Source: Alkalitalea saponilacus (GTDB lineage: Bacteria; Bacteroidota; Bacteroidia; Bacteroidales; Marinilabiliaceae). From it: a stretch of 64,000 nt of DNA. The stretch is from contig NZ_FUYV01000001.1 of assembly GCF_900168165.1 (NCBI RefSeq), forward strand, positions 434,001 through 498,000, given 5' to 3'. Under the pieces are notes generated by a model. That model was not told the DNA's origin. It worked only from the letters and a program-made list of their open reading frames with translations, and did no database searches. The position numbers were made by a program, and so were the translations under genes. Shown here piece by piece: positions 1 to 9,035 of this stretch. Position 1 is the stretch's first letter; every line of letters begins with the position of its first letter.

Positions 1-36
1 AAACCGATGCTGTTTTAAAAGCATCGGTTTTTATTT
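1..36. terminator. Hairpin terminator downstream of carB
   Basis: A 10-bp perfect stem (AAACCGATGC / GCATCGGTTT) encloses a 10-base A/T-rich loop and is followed on the plus strand by a T-rich run. It lies 22 bases past the carB stop, so it can end carB transcription on the minus strand and, given the T-run, possibly also a gene entering from the left of the window. Confidence 0.7.
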
Positions 37-58
37 TCAGTTCTATTTTGAATGGGTT

Positions 59-3000
59 TTACTTATATTCATCCCAGCTCTTAATCGAAATATCATCCAT
101 ACTCATTTTACAGAATGAATTGATAAAAGCACTTGCCAGCCTGGCATTGGTTATCAGTGGGATATTAAAATCAATACTGCTGCGTCGGATTTGGTAGCCA
201 TTTTTTAACTCTCCCTTGGTCAGGTTTTTGGGTATGTTGATTACCAAATCGAGTTTTTTATCCCTAATTAAGTCCATGGTATTGGGCTGTTTTTCCGGTT
301 CATCCGGCCAGTGCAACAAGGTTGTTTTAACGCCGTTTTCTTCAAAAAACCTGTGTGTTCCCGAAGTTGCAAACAGATTATAACCTTTCTCGGAAAGAAG
401 TCTTGCACTTGATAGTAATTCTATTTTATCCCTCAATGGCCCAGAAGAAATAAGGATGTTTTTCTCAGGAACCCGATACCCAACAGAAAGCATTGACTGC
501 AAAACAGCGTCATAGTAATTGGTTCCAATACATCCAACCTCCCCTGTAGATGCCATATCCACTCCAAGAACCGGGTCGGCTTGCAATAATCTGGCAAAAG
601 AAAATTGCGGAGCCTTAATGCCAACATAGTCCAGTTCGAAAAGACTTTTATTGGGTTTTTCAACCGACAGTCCCAGCATCACTCTGGTAGCAATGTCAAT
701 CAGGTTGACTTTAAGAACCTTTGAAACAAAGGGGAAGCTTCGGGATGCTCTCAGGTTACATTCAATGACTTTAATGTCGTTATCCTTTGCGAGCAACTGC
801 ATGTTAAATGGTCCTGAGATGTTAAGAGCAGCTGCTATTTTCCTGGAAATCTGTTTTACCCTTCGAATGGTTTCAATATATATTTTTTGCGGTGGAAATA
901 CAATGGTGGCATCTCCTGAGTGCACGCCTGCAAACTCAATGTGTTCTGAGATGGCATATGCCACTACTTCCCCGTTTCTTGCTACCGCATCTATTTCAAT
1001 CTCTTTTGCCTGTTCAATGAATTCAGAAACCACTACCGGGTATTGTTTGGATACATTGGCGGCCAGTTCCAGAAAATGTTGAAGTTCCTCGCGGTTGCTT
1101 ACCACATTCATGGCTGCACCTGACAGGACATAAGAGGGGCGAACAAGAACCGGAAACCCAACCTCATCAACAAACGTATAAATGTCCTCAATGGAGGTGA
1201 GTTCGCTCCATCGTGGCTGATCTATTTTTAAGTCATCCAGAAGTGAGGAGAATTTCTGGCGGTTTTCTGCCCTGTCGATATCTTCAGGGGCAGTTCCCAA
1301 TATGGGGATGTTTTGGCGGTGCAGTCGCATGGCCAGATTGTTGGGAATCTGTCCTCCCACAGATATTACAACCCCTTTAGGAGATTCAAGGTCGGCAATG
1401 TCCAATACCCGTTCAAGAGTGAGCTCATCAAAAAAGAGGCGGTTACAAACATCGTAATCTGTACTTACAGTTTCCGGGTTGTAATTAATCATCACACTTC
1501 TGAAGCCCTGTTCATTCACTGTTTCAACAGCATTTACACTACACCAGTCAAATTCTACACTGCTGCCAATTCTATAGGCTCCTGATCCCAGAACAACTAC
1601 CGAGCGACCATCTTTTTCAAATTCAACATCGTGATGAGTCCCATTGTATGTAAGATACAGGTAGTTGATTTTTGCCGGGAATTCACCGGCCAATGTGTCA
1701 ATTTGCTTTACAACTGGTAAGATTGATTTTTGTTTTCTGTGCTCGCGAACCTTCAGTAACCCTTCCTCCATTTGGTGGTCGTGGGTTTTAAGAACGATTC
1801 GTGCAATCTGGAAATCTGAATAACCAAGCTTTTTGGCTTCAATCAATAGTTCGTCAGGCAGTTCATCAAGCGACGAATATTTTCCTAATTTTACTTTAAG
1901 GTCGGTTATGTTTTTTAGTTTCTCAAGAAACCATCTGTTTATTTTGCTGAGGTCATAAATTTCGTCAACGCTCATGCCCTGTTCAAGAGCTTCTGCTATA
2001 GCAAAAACCCTCTGGTCGGTCGGTTCGGTCAATTCTGTCCGTACGTCTTTATTTTTTAATGGCTGATTTCCAACAAATCCGTGCATTCCCTGACCAACCA
2101 TTCGCAAGCCTTTCTGGATTGCTTCCTCGAAAGTACGTCCAATTGCCATGATTTCACCAACGCTTTTCATACTTGAGCCAATTTGGCGCGAAACGCCCGT
2201 GAATTTATTTAAATCCCATCTGGGGATTTTACAAACCACGTAATCCAAGGCTGGTTCAAAAAATGCAGATGTAACCTTCGTTACGGAATTCTTAAGTTCG
2301 TGCAATCCATAACCAAGTCCCAGTTTTGCGGCCACAAACGCCAGCGGATACCCGGTGGCTTTTGATGCCAGTGCACTGGAACGGGATAACCTTGCATTAA
2401 CCTCAATAACCCGATAATCTTCCGAGTATGGGTCAAGTGCATACTGTACATTACATTCACCTACAATTCCAATATGCCTTATTATCTTAATGGCGAGTTC
2501 TCGTAGTTTATGATATTCTGAGTTGGATAAGGTTTGTGATGGTGCCACAACAATACTCTCTCCGGTATGAATTCCAAGAGGATCGAAATTTTCCATATTA
2601 CAAACCGTAATGCAGTTGTTGTATGCATCCCGAACCACTTCGTATTCCACTTCTTTCCATCCTTTTAACGACTCTTCCACCAATATTTGATTGGAATAAG
2701 AAAAGGCGTTATCGGCACGGAGTTTCAACTCTTCCGGATTAGAGCAGAAGCCGCTGCCCATTCCTCCAAGCGTATAGGCTGCTCGCACTATAATGGGATA
2801 TCCCATTTTTTCTGCTGCTTTTAATGCATCATTCACAGTGGTGACAGCCTGACTTCTTGGTGTTTTTACATCAATTTCAGCCAGTTTTCCGGCAAAAATT
2901 TCACGATCTTCAGTGTCAATGATTGATTGTACCGGTGTACCCAGCACTTCAACATTGTATTTCTCCAGAGTTCCCTGCTCAAAGAGCTTTACGCCACAGT

Positions 3001-3283
3001 TTAGAGCCGTTTGGCCACCAAAAGAAAGGAGAAGTCCGTCGGGCTTCTCCTTTATCAATACCTGCTCAACAAAATAAGGGGTTACCGGAAGAAAGTAAAT
3101 CTTATCTGCCAGTTTCTCTGAGGTTTGAACTGTGGCAATGTTGGGATTGATAAGGATGGTGTAAACGCCTTCTTCTTTTAAAGCTTTAATGGCTTGCGAA
3201 CCGGAGTAATCAAACTCGCCGGCTTCTCCAATTTTTAATGCTCCCGAACCAAGGATTACAACCTTGTTTACATGTTTTTTCAT
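59..3283 (-). CDS. carB: Carbamoyl-phosphate synthase large subunit
   Basis: Makes carbamoyl phosphate from bicarbonate, ATP and the ammonia delivered by CarA, feeding arginine and pyrimidine synthesis in the cytosol. The 1074 residues match the full-length bacterial enzyme: two homologous ATP-grasp halves (about 1-545 and 555-930), each starting with a VxVLGSGxxxIG nucleotide loop, and a C-terminal MGS-like regulatory domain from about 935. The gene points away from argR and the arginine cluster, while its partner carA lies 15 kb away at the far end of that cluster. carAB are commonly adjacent, so the split is notable. The ATG at 3283 gives the canonical N-terminus. Confidence 0.97.
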   Translation of the reverse strand: MKKHVNKVVILGSGALKIGEAGEFDYSGSQAIKALKEEGVYTILINPNIATVQTSEKLADKIYFLPVTPYFVEQVLIKEKPDGLLLSFGGQTALNCGVKLFEQGTLEKYNVEVLGTPVQSIIDTEDREIFAGKLAEIDVKTPRSQAVTTVNDALKAAEKMGYPIIVRAAYTLGGMGSGFCSNPEELKLRADNAFSYSNQILVEESLKGWKEVEYEVVRDAYNNCITVCNMENFDPLGIHTGESIVVAPSQTLSNSEYHKLRELAIKIIRHIGIVGECNVQYALDPYSEDYRVIEVNARLSRSSALASKATGYPLAFVAAKLGLGYGLHELKNSVTKVTSAFFEPALDYVVCKIPRWDLNKFTGVSRQIGSSMKSVGEIMAIGRTFEEAIQKGLRMVGQGMHGFVGNQPLKNKDVRTELTEPTDQRVFAIAEALEQGMSVDEIYDLSKINRWFLEKLKNITDLKVKLGKYSSLDELPDELLIEAKKLGYSDFQIARIVLKTHDHQMEEGLLKVREHRKQKSILPVVKQIDTLAGEFPAKINYLYLTYNGTHHDVEFEKDGRSVVVLGSGAYRIGSSVEFDWCSVNAVETVNEQGFRSVMINYNPETVSTDYDVCNRLFFDELTLERVLDIADLESPKGVVISVGGQIPNNLAMRLHRQNIPILGTAPEDIDRAENRQKFSSLLDDLKIDQPRWSELTSIEDIYTFVDEVGFPVLVRPSYVLSGAAMNVVSNREELQHFLELAANVSKQYPVVVSEFIEQAKEIEIDAVARNGEVVAYAISEHIEFAGVHSGDATIVFPPQKIYIETIRRVKQISRKIAAALNISGPFNMQLLAKDNDIKVIECNLRASRSFPFVSKVLKVNLIDIATRVMLGLSVEKPNKSLFELDYVGIKAPQFSFARLLQADPVLGVDMASTGEVGCIGTNYYDAVLQSMLSVGYRVPEKNILISSGPLRDKIELLSSARLLSEKGYNLFATSGTHRFFEENGVKTTLLHWPDEPEKQPNTMDLIRDKKLDLVINIPKNLTKGELKNGYQIRRSSIDFNIPLITNARLASAFINSFCKMSMDDISIKSWDEYK

Positions 3284-3427
3284 GCGAATGATGATATTTA
3301 GATAGATTTAGGAATCTTATTTGTGCAAATTTACATCATCTTTAAACAAAAATCATGTATATGATGATACTTTTTTTGTATATTTTTTGAATATGTAGAA
3401 ATACTCACGTTTTCAGAGGGTGTTAAA

Positions 3428-3451
3428 AAATGTGGTTTAAAAACCACATTT
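3428..3451. repeat. Perfect inverted repeat between carB and argR
   Basis: AAATGTGGTTT and its complement are separated by two A's. It could be a protein-binding palindrome or a hairpin in either divergent transcript. No long T-run follows, so a terminator is not the favoured reading. Confidence 0.5.
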
Positions 3452-3504
3452 CACAGGTGTTTGAATATTTTTTATCAAAACCGGAAAAAATATCTCCATT
3501 TCTT

Positions 3505-3533
3505 TTTGGATTGAATAATATTGTATAAATTTG
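3505..3533 (+). promoter_or_regulatory. Bacteroidota-type promoter for argR operon
   Basis: TTTG at 3505-3508 and TAAATTTG at 3526-3533 match the -33 and -7 elements (TTTG / TAnnTTTG) of Bacteroidota primary promoters, with 17 bases between them, slightly shorter than typical. It is about 110 bases upstream of the argR start and is flanked by ARG-box-like sequences. Confidence 0.55.
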
Positions 3534-3540
3534 CGCTTTG

Positions 3541-3558
3541 CTTGAATAATTATTCAGG
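3541..3558. promoter_or_regulatory. ARG box (ArgR operator)
   Basis: TGAAT-AATT-ATTCA (3543-3556) is a perfect match to the core of the E. coli ARG-box consensus (TGAAT, four A/T, ATTCA). A second, half-matching site (TGAAT-AATA-TTGTA) starts at 3512, 31 bp upstream. The two straddle the predicted -7 element, so ArgR bound there would block transcription and autoregulate argR. Confidence 0.65.
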
Positions 3559-3643
3559 TTTATAAAAAGGGGATAGCCATTTTACAGCATTGATTGGTTA
3601 AGCCCCTCGCTCTTTTTTAAACACATAACCTTAAGTCTTCACC

Positions 3644-4123
3644 ATGAAGATAAAGACACAAAGAATAAATGCCATAATCAGGCTCATTGAAAAAAACAGG
3701 GTAGGAAGTCAGGAGGAACTGCTGGCATTGCTGGGAAAAGAGGGTTTTAGTACTACTCAGGCCACTCTGTCGCGTGACCTAAAGGCATTGAAAGTTGCCA
3801 AACAACCGGGCAATGACGGAGGATACATATATGTGCTGCCTGATGAAACAGTTGAGGTTGAAAAGGAGAATCTAAGAGAAGACTTCCCTTTGGGAGGAAT
3901 ATTGTCTCTTGAGTTTTCAGGAAATATGGCAGTGGTAAAAACCCGTCCGGGTTTTGCCAATGGTATTGCTTCTGTAATTGATGGACAGGGTTGTTATGAA
4001 ATCCTTGGAACCATTGCCGGAGATGATACCATATTATTAATCTGCAGGGAAGGGATCAGCATTGAAGAAGTTCTCAGGTCGTTGGATATGTTTATTCCGG
4101 GCATTGAGGATAAAGTTTTGTAA
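3644..4123 (+). CDS. argR: Arginine repressor ArgR
   Basis: Arginine-responsive hexameric repressor. The 159 residues show an N-terminal winged helix-turn-helix (about 1-70, with the TTQATLSRDLKAL recognition region) and a C-terminal oligomerisation/arginine-binding domain (about 85-155) containing the GxIAGDDTIL stretch that binds arginine. It is the first gene of the plus-strand arginine cluster, and a consensus ARG box lies about 85 bases upstream, which fits autoregulation. Length is typical of the family. Confidence 0.95.
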   Translation: MKIKTQRINAIIRLIEKNRVGSQEELLALLGKEGFSTTQATLSRDLKALKVAKQPGNDGGYIYVLPDETVEVEKENLREDFPLGGILSLEFSGNMAVVKTRPGFANGIASVIDGQGCYEILGTIAGDDTILLICREGISIEEVLRSLDMFIPGIEDKVL

Positions 4124-4185
4124 TGAAAATTTAGTTTTTTGTTATTCGGAGTTTAACCAGGGAACGATTAATTGTAAGTATTTTA

Positions 4186-4887
4186 ATGGAGAAAAAGGTA
4201 ACCATACATATTGCTTCAGAAAAACATCTGGAATATGTAGATGTCATCCTTCAAACAATTGCCGATGCGGCAAAAGTGAGAGGCACAGGAATTGCCAAGC
4301 GTAATCCTGAGTACGTGCGTCAGAAGATGATTGACGGGAAGGCGATTATTGCTTTGGCTGAAGGTGAGTTTGCAGGGTTTTGCTATATTGAATCATGGGG
4401 GCACGATAAGTTTGTGGCCAATTCGGGGTTGATTGTGGCAGACCAGTTTCGCGGACAGGGTTTGGCGAGAGACATCAAGCAAAAGGCGTTTGAGTTGTCC
4501 AGAAAAAAGTATCCAAAAGCGAAGATTTTTGGACTTACCACCGGGTTGGCCGTGATGAAAATCAATTCCGGACTGGGATATAAGCCTGTTACTTTTTCTG
4601 AGCTGACCGATGATGAACAGTTCTGGAAAGGTTGTCAAAGTTGTGTCAATTACGATATTCTGATGCGAACCAATCGCAAACACTGCCTTTGCACCGGAAT
4701 GCTTTACGACCCGGAGAAAGAGGAGAAAAAGAAAAGCAAACCCAAACCATTGCCAAAAAGAAAACTGAAAGTTTACGAACGTTGGCTTCGGTTTAAGCGG
4801 TTCGTCTTTTTACAGGGCGGAAAGAGTAAAGCAAACGATAAATCCAACAAGAGTTTCTTCAGGAAACTGGTAGCCATTTTTGTATAA
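4186..4887 (+). CDS. GNAT acyltransferase, candidate N-acylglutamate synthase
   Basis: Probably acylates glutamate in the first step of arginine synthesis. The 233-residue protein has a GNAT fold with the acyl-CoA loop QFRGQGLA at 87-94, a cysteine-rich segment around 155-175, and a lysine-rich C-terminal tail that is not part of the fold. No classical argA or argJ is seen in the window. Genes of this kind stand between argR and argG in Bacteroides, where genetic work points to an N-succinylglutamate synthase role. The acyl donor (succinyl- or acetyl-CoA) cannot be read from sequence; the downstream ArgF' suggests succinyl. Start is ATG 62 bases after argR. Confidence 0.75.
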   Translation: MEKKVTIHIASEKHLEYVDVILQTIADAAKVRGTGIAKRNPEYVRQKMIDGKAIIALAEGEFAGFCYIESWGHDKFVANSGLIVADQFRGQGLARDIKQKAFELSRKKYPKAKIFGLTTGLAVMKINSGLGYKPVTFSELTDDEQFWKGCQSCVNYDILMRTNRKHCLCTGMLYDPEKEEKKKSKPKPLPKRKLKVYERWLRFKRFVFLQGGKSKANDKSNKSFFRKLVAIFV

Positions 4888-4917
4888 AAGCATAAACAGA
4901 ATAAGATAGCATTAACT

Positions 4918-6120
4918 ATGAAGGAAAAAGTAGTTGTAGCATACAGCGGAGGTTTAGATACCTCCTATTGCGTGAAATATTTAGCAAAGGAAAGAAACCT
5001 TGAAGTGTGGTCGGCCATTGCCAATACCGGCGGTTTTTCAGATGTTGAACTTAAAGACATTGAAGAGAAAGCCTATGGTTTAGGTGTTGCCAAACATGTG
5101 AGCCTTGATGTTACGGATGATTATTACAACAAGTGCATCCGTTACATGGTGTACGGAAACGTGTTGAAAAACAACACGTATCCTCTTTCAGTCTCTTCGG
5201 AGCGAATATTTCAGGCATTGGCCATAGTGGATTATGCACGCAACATTGGAGCTAAATATATTGCTCACGGGAGTACAGGTGCCGGTAACGATCAGGTTCG
5301 TTTCGACCTTACTTTCCAAATTCTGGCTCCCGATATCGAAATCATCACTCCAATCAGAGATCAGGTATTGAGCCGTGAAGCCGAAATTGAATACCTGAAA
5401 AAGGAAGGTGTGGAGCGCGACTGGACTAAAATGGCTTACTCCATAAATAAAGGACTTTGGGGAACAAGTATAGGCGGAAAAGAGACGCTTACATCAGACA
5501 AGGGACTGCCGGCAGAGGCGTATCCGTCGCAACCTCAAAAATCGGAGTCGGAAAAGCTCGAGCTTGAGTTTGCTAAAGGTGAGTTGGTTGGAGTTAACGG
5601 AAAATCTTTCGCCAATAAAATTGATGCCATAAAGGAAGTAGAGAAAATAGGTTCAGCATACGCCATTGGTCGCGATGTTCACGTGGGCGATACCATCATT
5701 GGAATTAAGGGACGTGTTGGTTTTGAAGCTGCTGCTCCAACCCTGATTATTAAAGCTCATCATTTATTGGAAAAGCACACGCTTACCAAATGGCAAATGT
5801 ACTGGAAAGAGCAAATCTCAAATTGGTACGGCATGATGCTTCATGAAGCCATGTACCTCGAGCCGGTTTTGCGCGATATTGAAGCCTTTTTGGAAAGTAC
5901 ACAGCAGAATGTATCAGGAAAAGTTTATATCAACCTCCATCCATACCGTTTTGAAATGGTAGGAATTGACTCTGCACATGATTTGATGAAGAGTGATTTT
6001 GGCGAATACGGAGAAGTGAATAAAGCATGGAATGGAGATGATGTTAAAGGGTTTACAACCATTATTTCCAATTCATTGAAGATTTATAATAATGTAAATA
6101 AAGGGCAACTGGAGCTGTAA
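4918..6120 (+). CDS. argG: Argininosuccinate synthase
   Basis: Joins citrulline and aspartate with ATP to form argininosuccinate. The 400 residues carry the N-type ATP pyrophosphatase loop AYSGGLDTSY near residues 8-17, and the whole chain matches the usual length of the family. It starts 30 bases after the GNAT gene and ends 3 bases before argC, so the three are very likely cotranscribed. Confidence 0.96.
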   Translation: MKEKVVVAYSGGLDTSYCVKYLAKERNLEVWSAIANTGGFSDVELKDIEEKAYGLGVAKHVSLDVTDDYYNKCIRYMVYGNVLKNNTYPLSVSSERIFQALAIVDYARNIGAKYIAHGSTGAGNDQVRFDLTFQILAPDIEIITPIRDQVLSREAEIEYLKKEGVERDWTKMAYSINKGLWGTSIGGKETLTSDKGLPAEAYPSQPQKSESEKLELEFAKGELVGVNGKSFANKIDAIKEVEKIGSAYAIGRDVHVGDTIIGIKGRVGFEAAAPTLIIKAHHLLEKHTLTKWQMYWKEQISNWYGMMLHEAMYLEPVLRDIEAFLESTQQNVSGKVYINLHPYRFEMVGIDSAHDLMKSDFGEYGEVNKAWNGDDVKGFTTIISNSLKIYNNVNKGQLEL

Positions 6121-6123
6121 GAT

Positions 6124-7089
6124 ATGATTAAAGTTGGAATCATTGGAGGAGCCGGTTACACGGCAGGAGAACTTATCAGAATATTGTTGGGACATCCACA
6201 GGCAGAAATCTCATGGGTGTTGAGTTCAAGTCATGCAGGTCAACCGGTTTATAAGGTGCACACCGACTTGCTTGGAGACACCAATCTCGCATTTGATGAA
6301 AAGCCGGACTTCTCGTCAATTGATGTCTTGTATTTTTGCATGGGGCATGGAAAATCTGCGGAATTTATAGAGAATAATGAAATCCCTTCCAAGGTGAAAA
6401 TCATTGACCTCAGTCATGATTTTCGTTTGAATGCAGCGGGTAATGATTTTGTGTATGGATTGCCGGAGCTGAATCGCGATGAAATTCGCAAAGCGCAAAA
6501 GGTTGCCAATCCTGGCTGCTTTGCTACTGCCATTCAGTTGGCTTTGTTGCCATTGGCTTCAGAAGGTTTGCTGAAAGAAACTCACATTCATGCCATCACC
6601 GGCTCTACGGGGGCAGGGCAAGCTCCCACCGGAACAACTCATTTTAGCTGGAGAAACAGCAATATATCAGTTTATAAAGCTTTTTCACATCAGCATCTCG
6701 GTGAAATAAGACAATCGATAAAACAGTTGATGCCTGTTTTTAATCTGCCATTAAATTTTGTCCCTCTCAGGGGCGATTTTACCCGTGGAATACTTGCATC
6801 GGTTTATCTCGATTGTGACTTGGATCAGAGCAGTGCCGCTGAATTATTCGACCGCTTTTATGCAGATGCGGCATTTACTATTCGATCAAACCAAAACATT
6901 GACCTTAAGCAGGTGGTGAACACCAATAAATGTCTGTTGCATCTGGCTAAATATGATGGTAAGCTGCATATCACAAGCATTATTGATAATCTTACAAAAG
7001 GCGCATCGGGTCAGGCAGTTCAGAATATGAATCTGATGTTTGGATTGGATGAAAAATGTGGACTCTATTTAAAACCTTCCGGTTTTTAA
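6124..7089 (+). CDS. argC: N-acyl-gamma-glutamyl-phosphate reductase
   Basis: NADPH-dependent reduction of N-acylglutamyl phosphate to the semialdehyde. The 321 residues begin with the Rossmann loop GIIGGAGYTAGEL, and the catalytic cysteine is C132 in NPGCFATA. It follows argG after 3 bases. If the pathway is succinylated, the substrate would be the N-succinyl form; the enzyme itself does not reveal this. Confidence 0.95.
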   Translation: MIKVGIIGGAGYTAGELIRILLGHPQAEISWVLSSSHAGQPVYKVHTDLLGDTNLAFDEKPDFSSIDVLYFCMGHGKSAEFIENNEIPSKVKIIDLSHDFRLNAAGNDFVYGLPELNRDEIRKAQKVANPGCFATAIQLALLPLASEGLLKETHIHAITGSTGAGQAPTGTTHFSWRNSNISVYKAFSHQHLGEIRQSIKQLMPVFNLPLNFVPLRGDFTRGILASVYLDCDLDQSSAAELFDRFYADAAFTIRSNQNIDLKQVVNTNKCLLHLAKYDGKLHITSIIDNLTKGASGQAVQNMNLMFGLDEKCGLYLKPSGF

Positions 7090-7103
7090 ATTATTCGAAA
7101 AAT

Positions 7104-8246
7104 ATGAATTTATTTGATGTATATCCCTTAATGAATGTCACTCCTGTAAAGGCAAAGGATTGTGTCGTGTGGGACGATAAGGGCAACGAGTATCTAGATT
7201 TGTATGGCGGTCATGCCGTAATATCCATAGGTCATTCGCATCCTCATTACATAAAGCGAATTACTGGTCAACTTAACAATATAGGATTCTATTCCAACTC
7301 GGTTCAGAATCCATTGCAAGTGGAACTAGGCGAAAAGCTTGGTAAACTAAGCGGCCTTGAGAATTATTCTCTCTTTTTATGCAACTCGGGGGCAGAGGCC
7401 AACGAGAATGCGCTAAAACTGGCTTCTTTTCATACCGGCAAAAAGCGGGTGATTGCATTTGGTAAAGGTTTCCATGGAAGAACTTCCGCTGCTGTTGCAG
7501 TTACCGATAATTCAAAAATACAGGCTGAAGTTAATAAAGGACACCACTCCGTTATTTTACCTTTGAATGATTTGGTAGGAGTGAAAAATGAGATTGCCAA
7601 TGGAGATGTTTGCGCAGTAATCATTGAAGGCATACAAGGTATTGGAGGCATTCGGGTGCCGGAAGCAGGATTTTTAACAGAGCTGGACAAACTGTGCCGC
7701 GAAACGGGCACAGTTTTAATTCTGGACGAAATCCAGTCGGGATATGGCCGATCAGGTTCGTTTTTTGCCTTTGAGGCATCAAATATTTCCCCGGACATCA
7801 TTACAACAGCAAAGGGCATGGGAAATGGTTTCCCGGTAGGTGGTGTTTTAATCTCACCATCATTTGAGGCATCACACGGACTGTTGGGAACCACTTTTGG
7901 AGGAAATTATCTGGCATGTGCAGCATCTCTGGCCGTTTTGGAAGTAATGGAAGAGCAAAAACTGATTGAAAATGCCCGTAATGTAGGTCAATATCTTATG
8001 GATGAACTGGGCAAACTGGATGGGATTTCGGAGGTACGCGGTAGCGGACTGATGATAGGGATTGAGTTTGAAGGAAGTGTAGCCCCAATCAGAAAAGCGC
8101 TTTTGGATGAAAAGAGGATATTTACCGGTGTTTCATCAACCAATGTTATACGACTTTTACCTCCTCTAACCCTGACTCATGAAATGGCATCCCGATTTTT
8201 AGAGAGTTTTTCAGAGGTTTATAAATCCCCACAAAAAACATTGTAA
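7104..8246 (+). CDS. argD: N-acylornithine aminotransferase
   Basis: Class III PLP aminotransferase making N-acylornithine from the semialdehyde with glutamate as amino donor. From the ATG at 7104 it is 380 residues. The cofactor lysine is K237 (TTAKGMGNG) and the ring-nitrogen aspartate is D208 (ILDEIQ). An in-frame ATG exists at 7056 but would overlap argC and add a 16-residue tail unlike the family, so 7104 is chosen. It follows the argC stop by 14 bases. Confidence 0.94.
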   Translation: MNLFDVYPLMNVTPVKAKDCVVWDDKGNEYLDLYGGHAVISIGHSHPHYIKRITGQLNNIGFYSNSVQNPLQVELGEKLGKLSGLENYSLFLCNSGAEANENALKLASFHTGKKRVIAFGKGFHGRTSAAVAVTDNSKIQAEVNKGHHSVILPLNDLVGVKNEIANGDVCAVIIEGIQGIGGIRVPEAGFLTELDKLCRETGTVLILDEIQSGYGRSGSFFAFEASNISPDIITTAKGMGNGFPVGGVLISPSFEASHGLLGTTFGGNYLACAASLAVLEVMEEQKLIENARNVGQYLMDELGKLDGISEVRGSGLMIGIEFEGSVAPIRKALLDEKRIFTGVSSTNVIRLLPPLTLTHEMASRFLESFSEVYKSPQKTL

Positions 8247-8269
8247 AAGACCTATGAAGAATTGAAATT

Positions 8270-8896
8270 ATGAAAAACACAAACCTGACTACCTGCCCTC
8301 AATTGAAAACTTCGTTTTGGAATGAGGAGTGGAAAGAGATTGTTTTCCCAAAAGGGGCATTGCGAAAGCGATATGCCATCAGTAATTATGGGCGTGTTGT
8401 CAGTTTCTCTGACAGCTTTGAAAACGCACGAATCGTTAAAGGCGGTACACTTAAAGGCTATAAAACTTTACCTTTACGACCGTTCGGTAAATCCACGACG
8501 TTTTATGTTCATAAATTAGTCGCTGAATACTTTTTGCCAAAACCCGAAGAAGGACAGCAATTTGTTTTACATCTGGATTATAACAAGACTAATAATTTTG
8601 TTTCAAATTTAAAATGGGCAAACAGAAAGGAGACTCTGGCTCATCAGCAGCATAATCCTACAGTTCTGGATGCTCGCCAAAAGGTCAAAGAGCGTATCCC
8701 CGTGGAAGGGCCAAAGTTAACCATGACACAGGTGATGAGATTAAAGAAAAAATTACTTGATCCTGATCGCAAGACAAAACTGAGAATTATTGCCAAACAA
8801 TTTGGAGTAAGCGAGATGCAACTGCATCGCATACGGCGAGGAGAAAACTGGGGCCATGTTCAAGTACATTTTAATGATAATGTGGATGGATTATAA
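8270..8896 (+). CDS. NUMOD4/HNH-type DNA-binding protein
   Basis: Protein of 208 residues resembling the endonuclease-associated NUMOD4-HNH arrangement: an N-terminal NUMOD4-like part (WKEI...YAISNYGRV, about 21-43), an HNH-like core with H81, H101 and the DxNKTNN and NLKW signatures (about 99-117), and a C-terminal helix-turn-helix-like segment (about 165-195, IAKQFGVSEMQLHRIRRG). It sits 23 bases after argD inside the arginine/proline cluster, with no intron, intein or repeat around it. It may be a domesticated nuclease or a DNA-binding regulator; whether it cuts DNA is unknown. Confidence 0.7.
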   Translation: MKNTNLTTCPQLKTSFWNEEWKEIVFPKGALRKRYAISNYGRVVSFSDSFENARIVKGGTLKGYKTLPLRPFGKSTTFYVHKLVAEYFLPKPEEGQQFVLHLDYNKTNNFVSNLKWANRKETLAHQQHNPTVLDARQKVKERIPVEGPKLTMTQVMRLKKKLLDPDRKTKLRIIAKQFGVSEMQLHRIRRGENWGHVQVHFNDNVDGL

Positions 8897-8912
8897 AAAA
8901 CTATAGTTTTTT
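8895..8912 (+). terminator. Possible weak terminator after the HNH gene
   Basis: AAAAAACTATAGTTTTTT is a perfect palindrome overlapping the stop codon of the HNH gene. All pairs except two are A-T and there is no real loop, so termination would be weak. It is followed by a 120-base gap before proC, the longest in this part of the cluster. Confidence 0.35.
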
Positions 8913-9035
8913 ATATCTTTACGTGTTTGGAAAAACAATGATAATGTTGATTTTTGTCATGCTTTTGTTGGTTGGCTGATGATTCGCCGGGAATAGAAGC
9001 ATAATTTAACCAGGTATAGAGAAGAATTTAGTTTT

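Larger units (their letters stand above)
3284..3643. promoter_or_regulatory. Divergent carB/argR control region
   Basis: This 360-bp gene-free stretch separates the divergent carB and argR genes. It contains an 11-bp perfect inverted repeat with a 2-base spacer (3428-3438 and 3441-3451), a promoter-like pair for argR and two ARG-box-like palindromes, listed separately. The 3283-3420 part is A/T-rich and should hold the carB promoter; no clear element was picked out there. Confidence 0.55.

Noticed and set aside
651-1082. 143-codon open frame antisense to carB
   Set aside because: It lies fully inside carB, has codon use expected from the opposite strand and no similarity to a known family.
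8270-8896. Active homing endonuclease in an intron or intein
   Set aside because: argD and proC on either side are complete and uninterrupted, so there is no host element for it.
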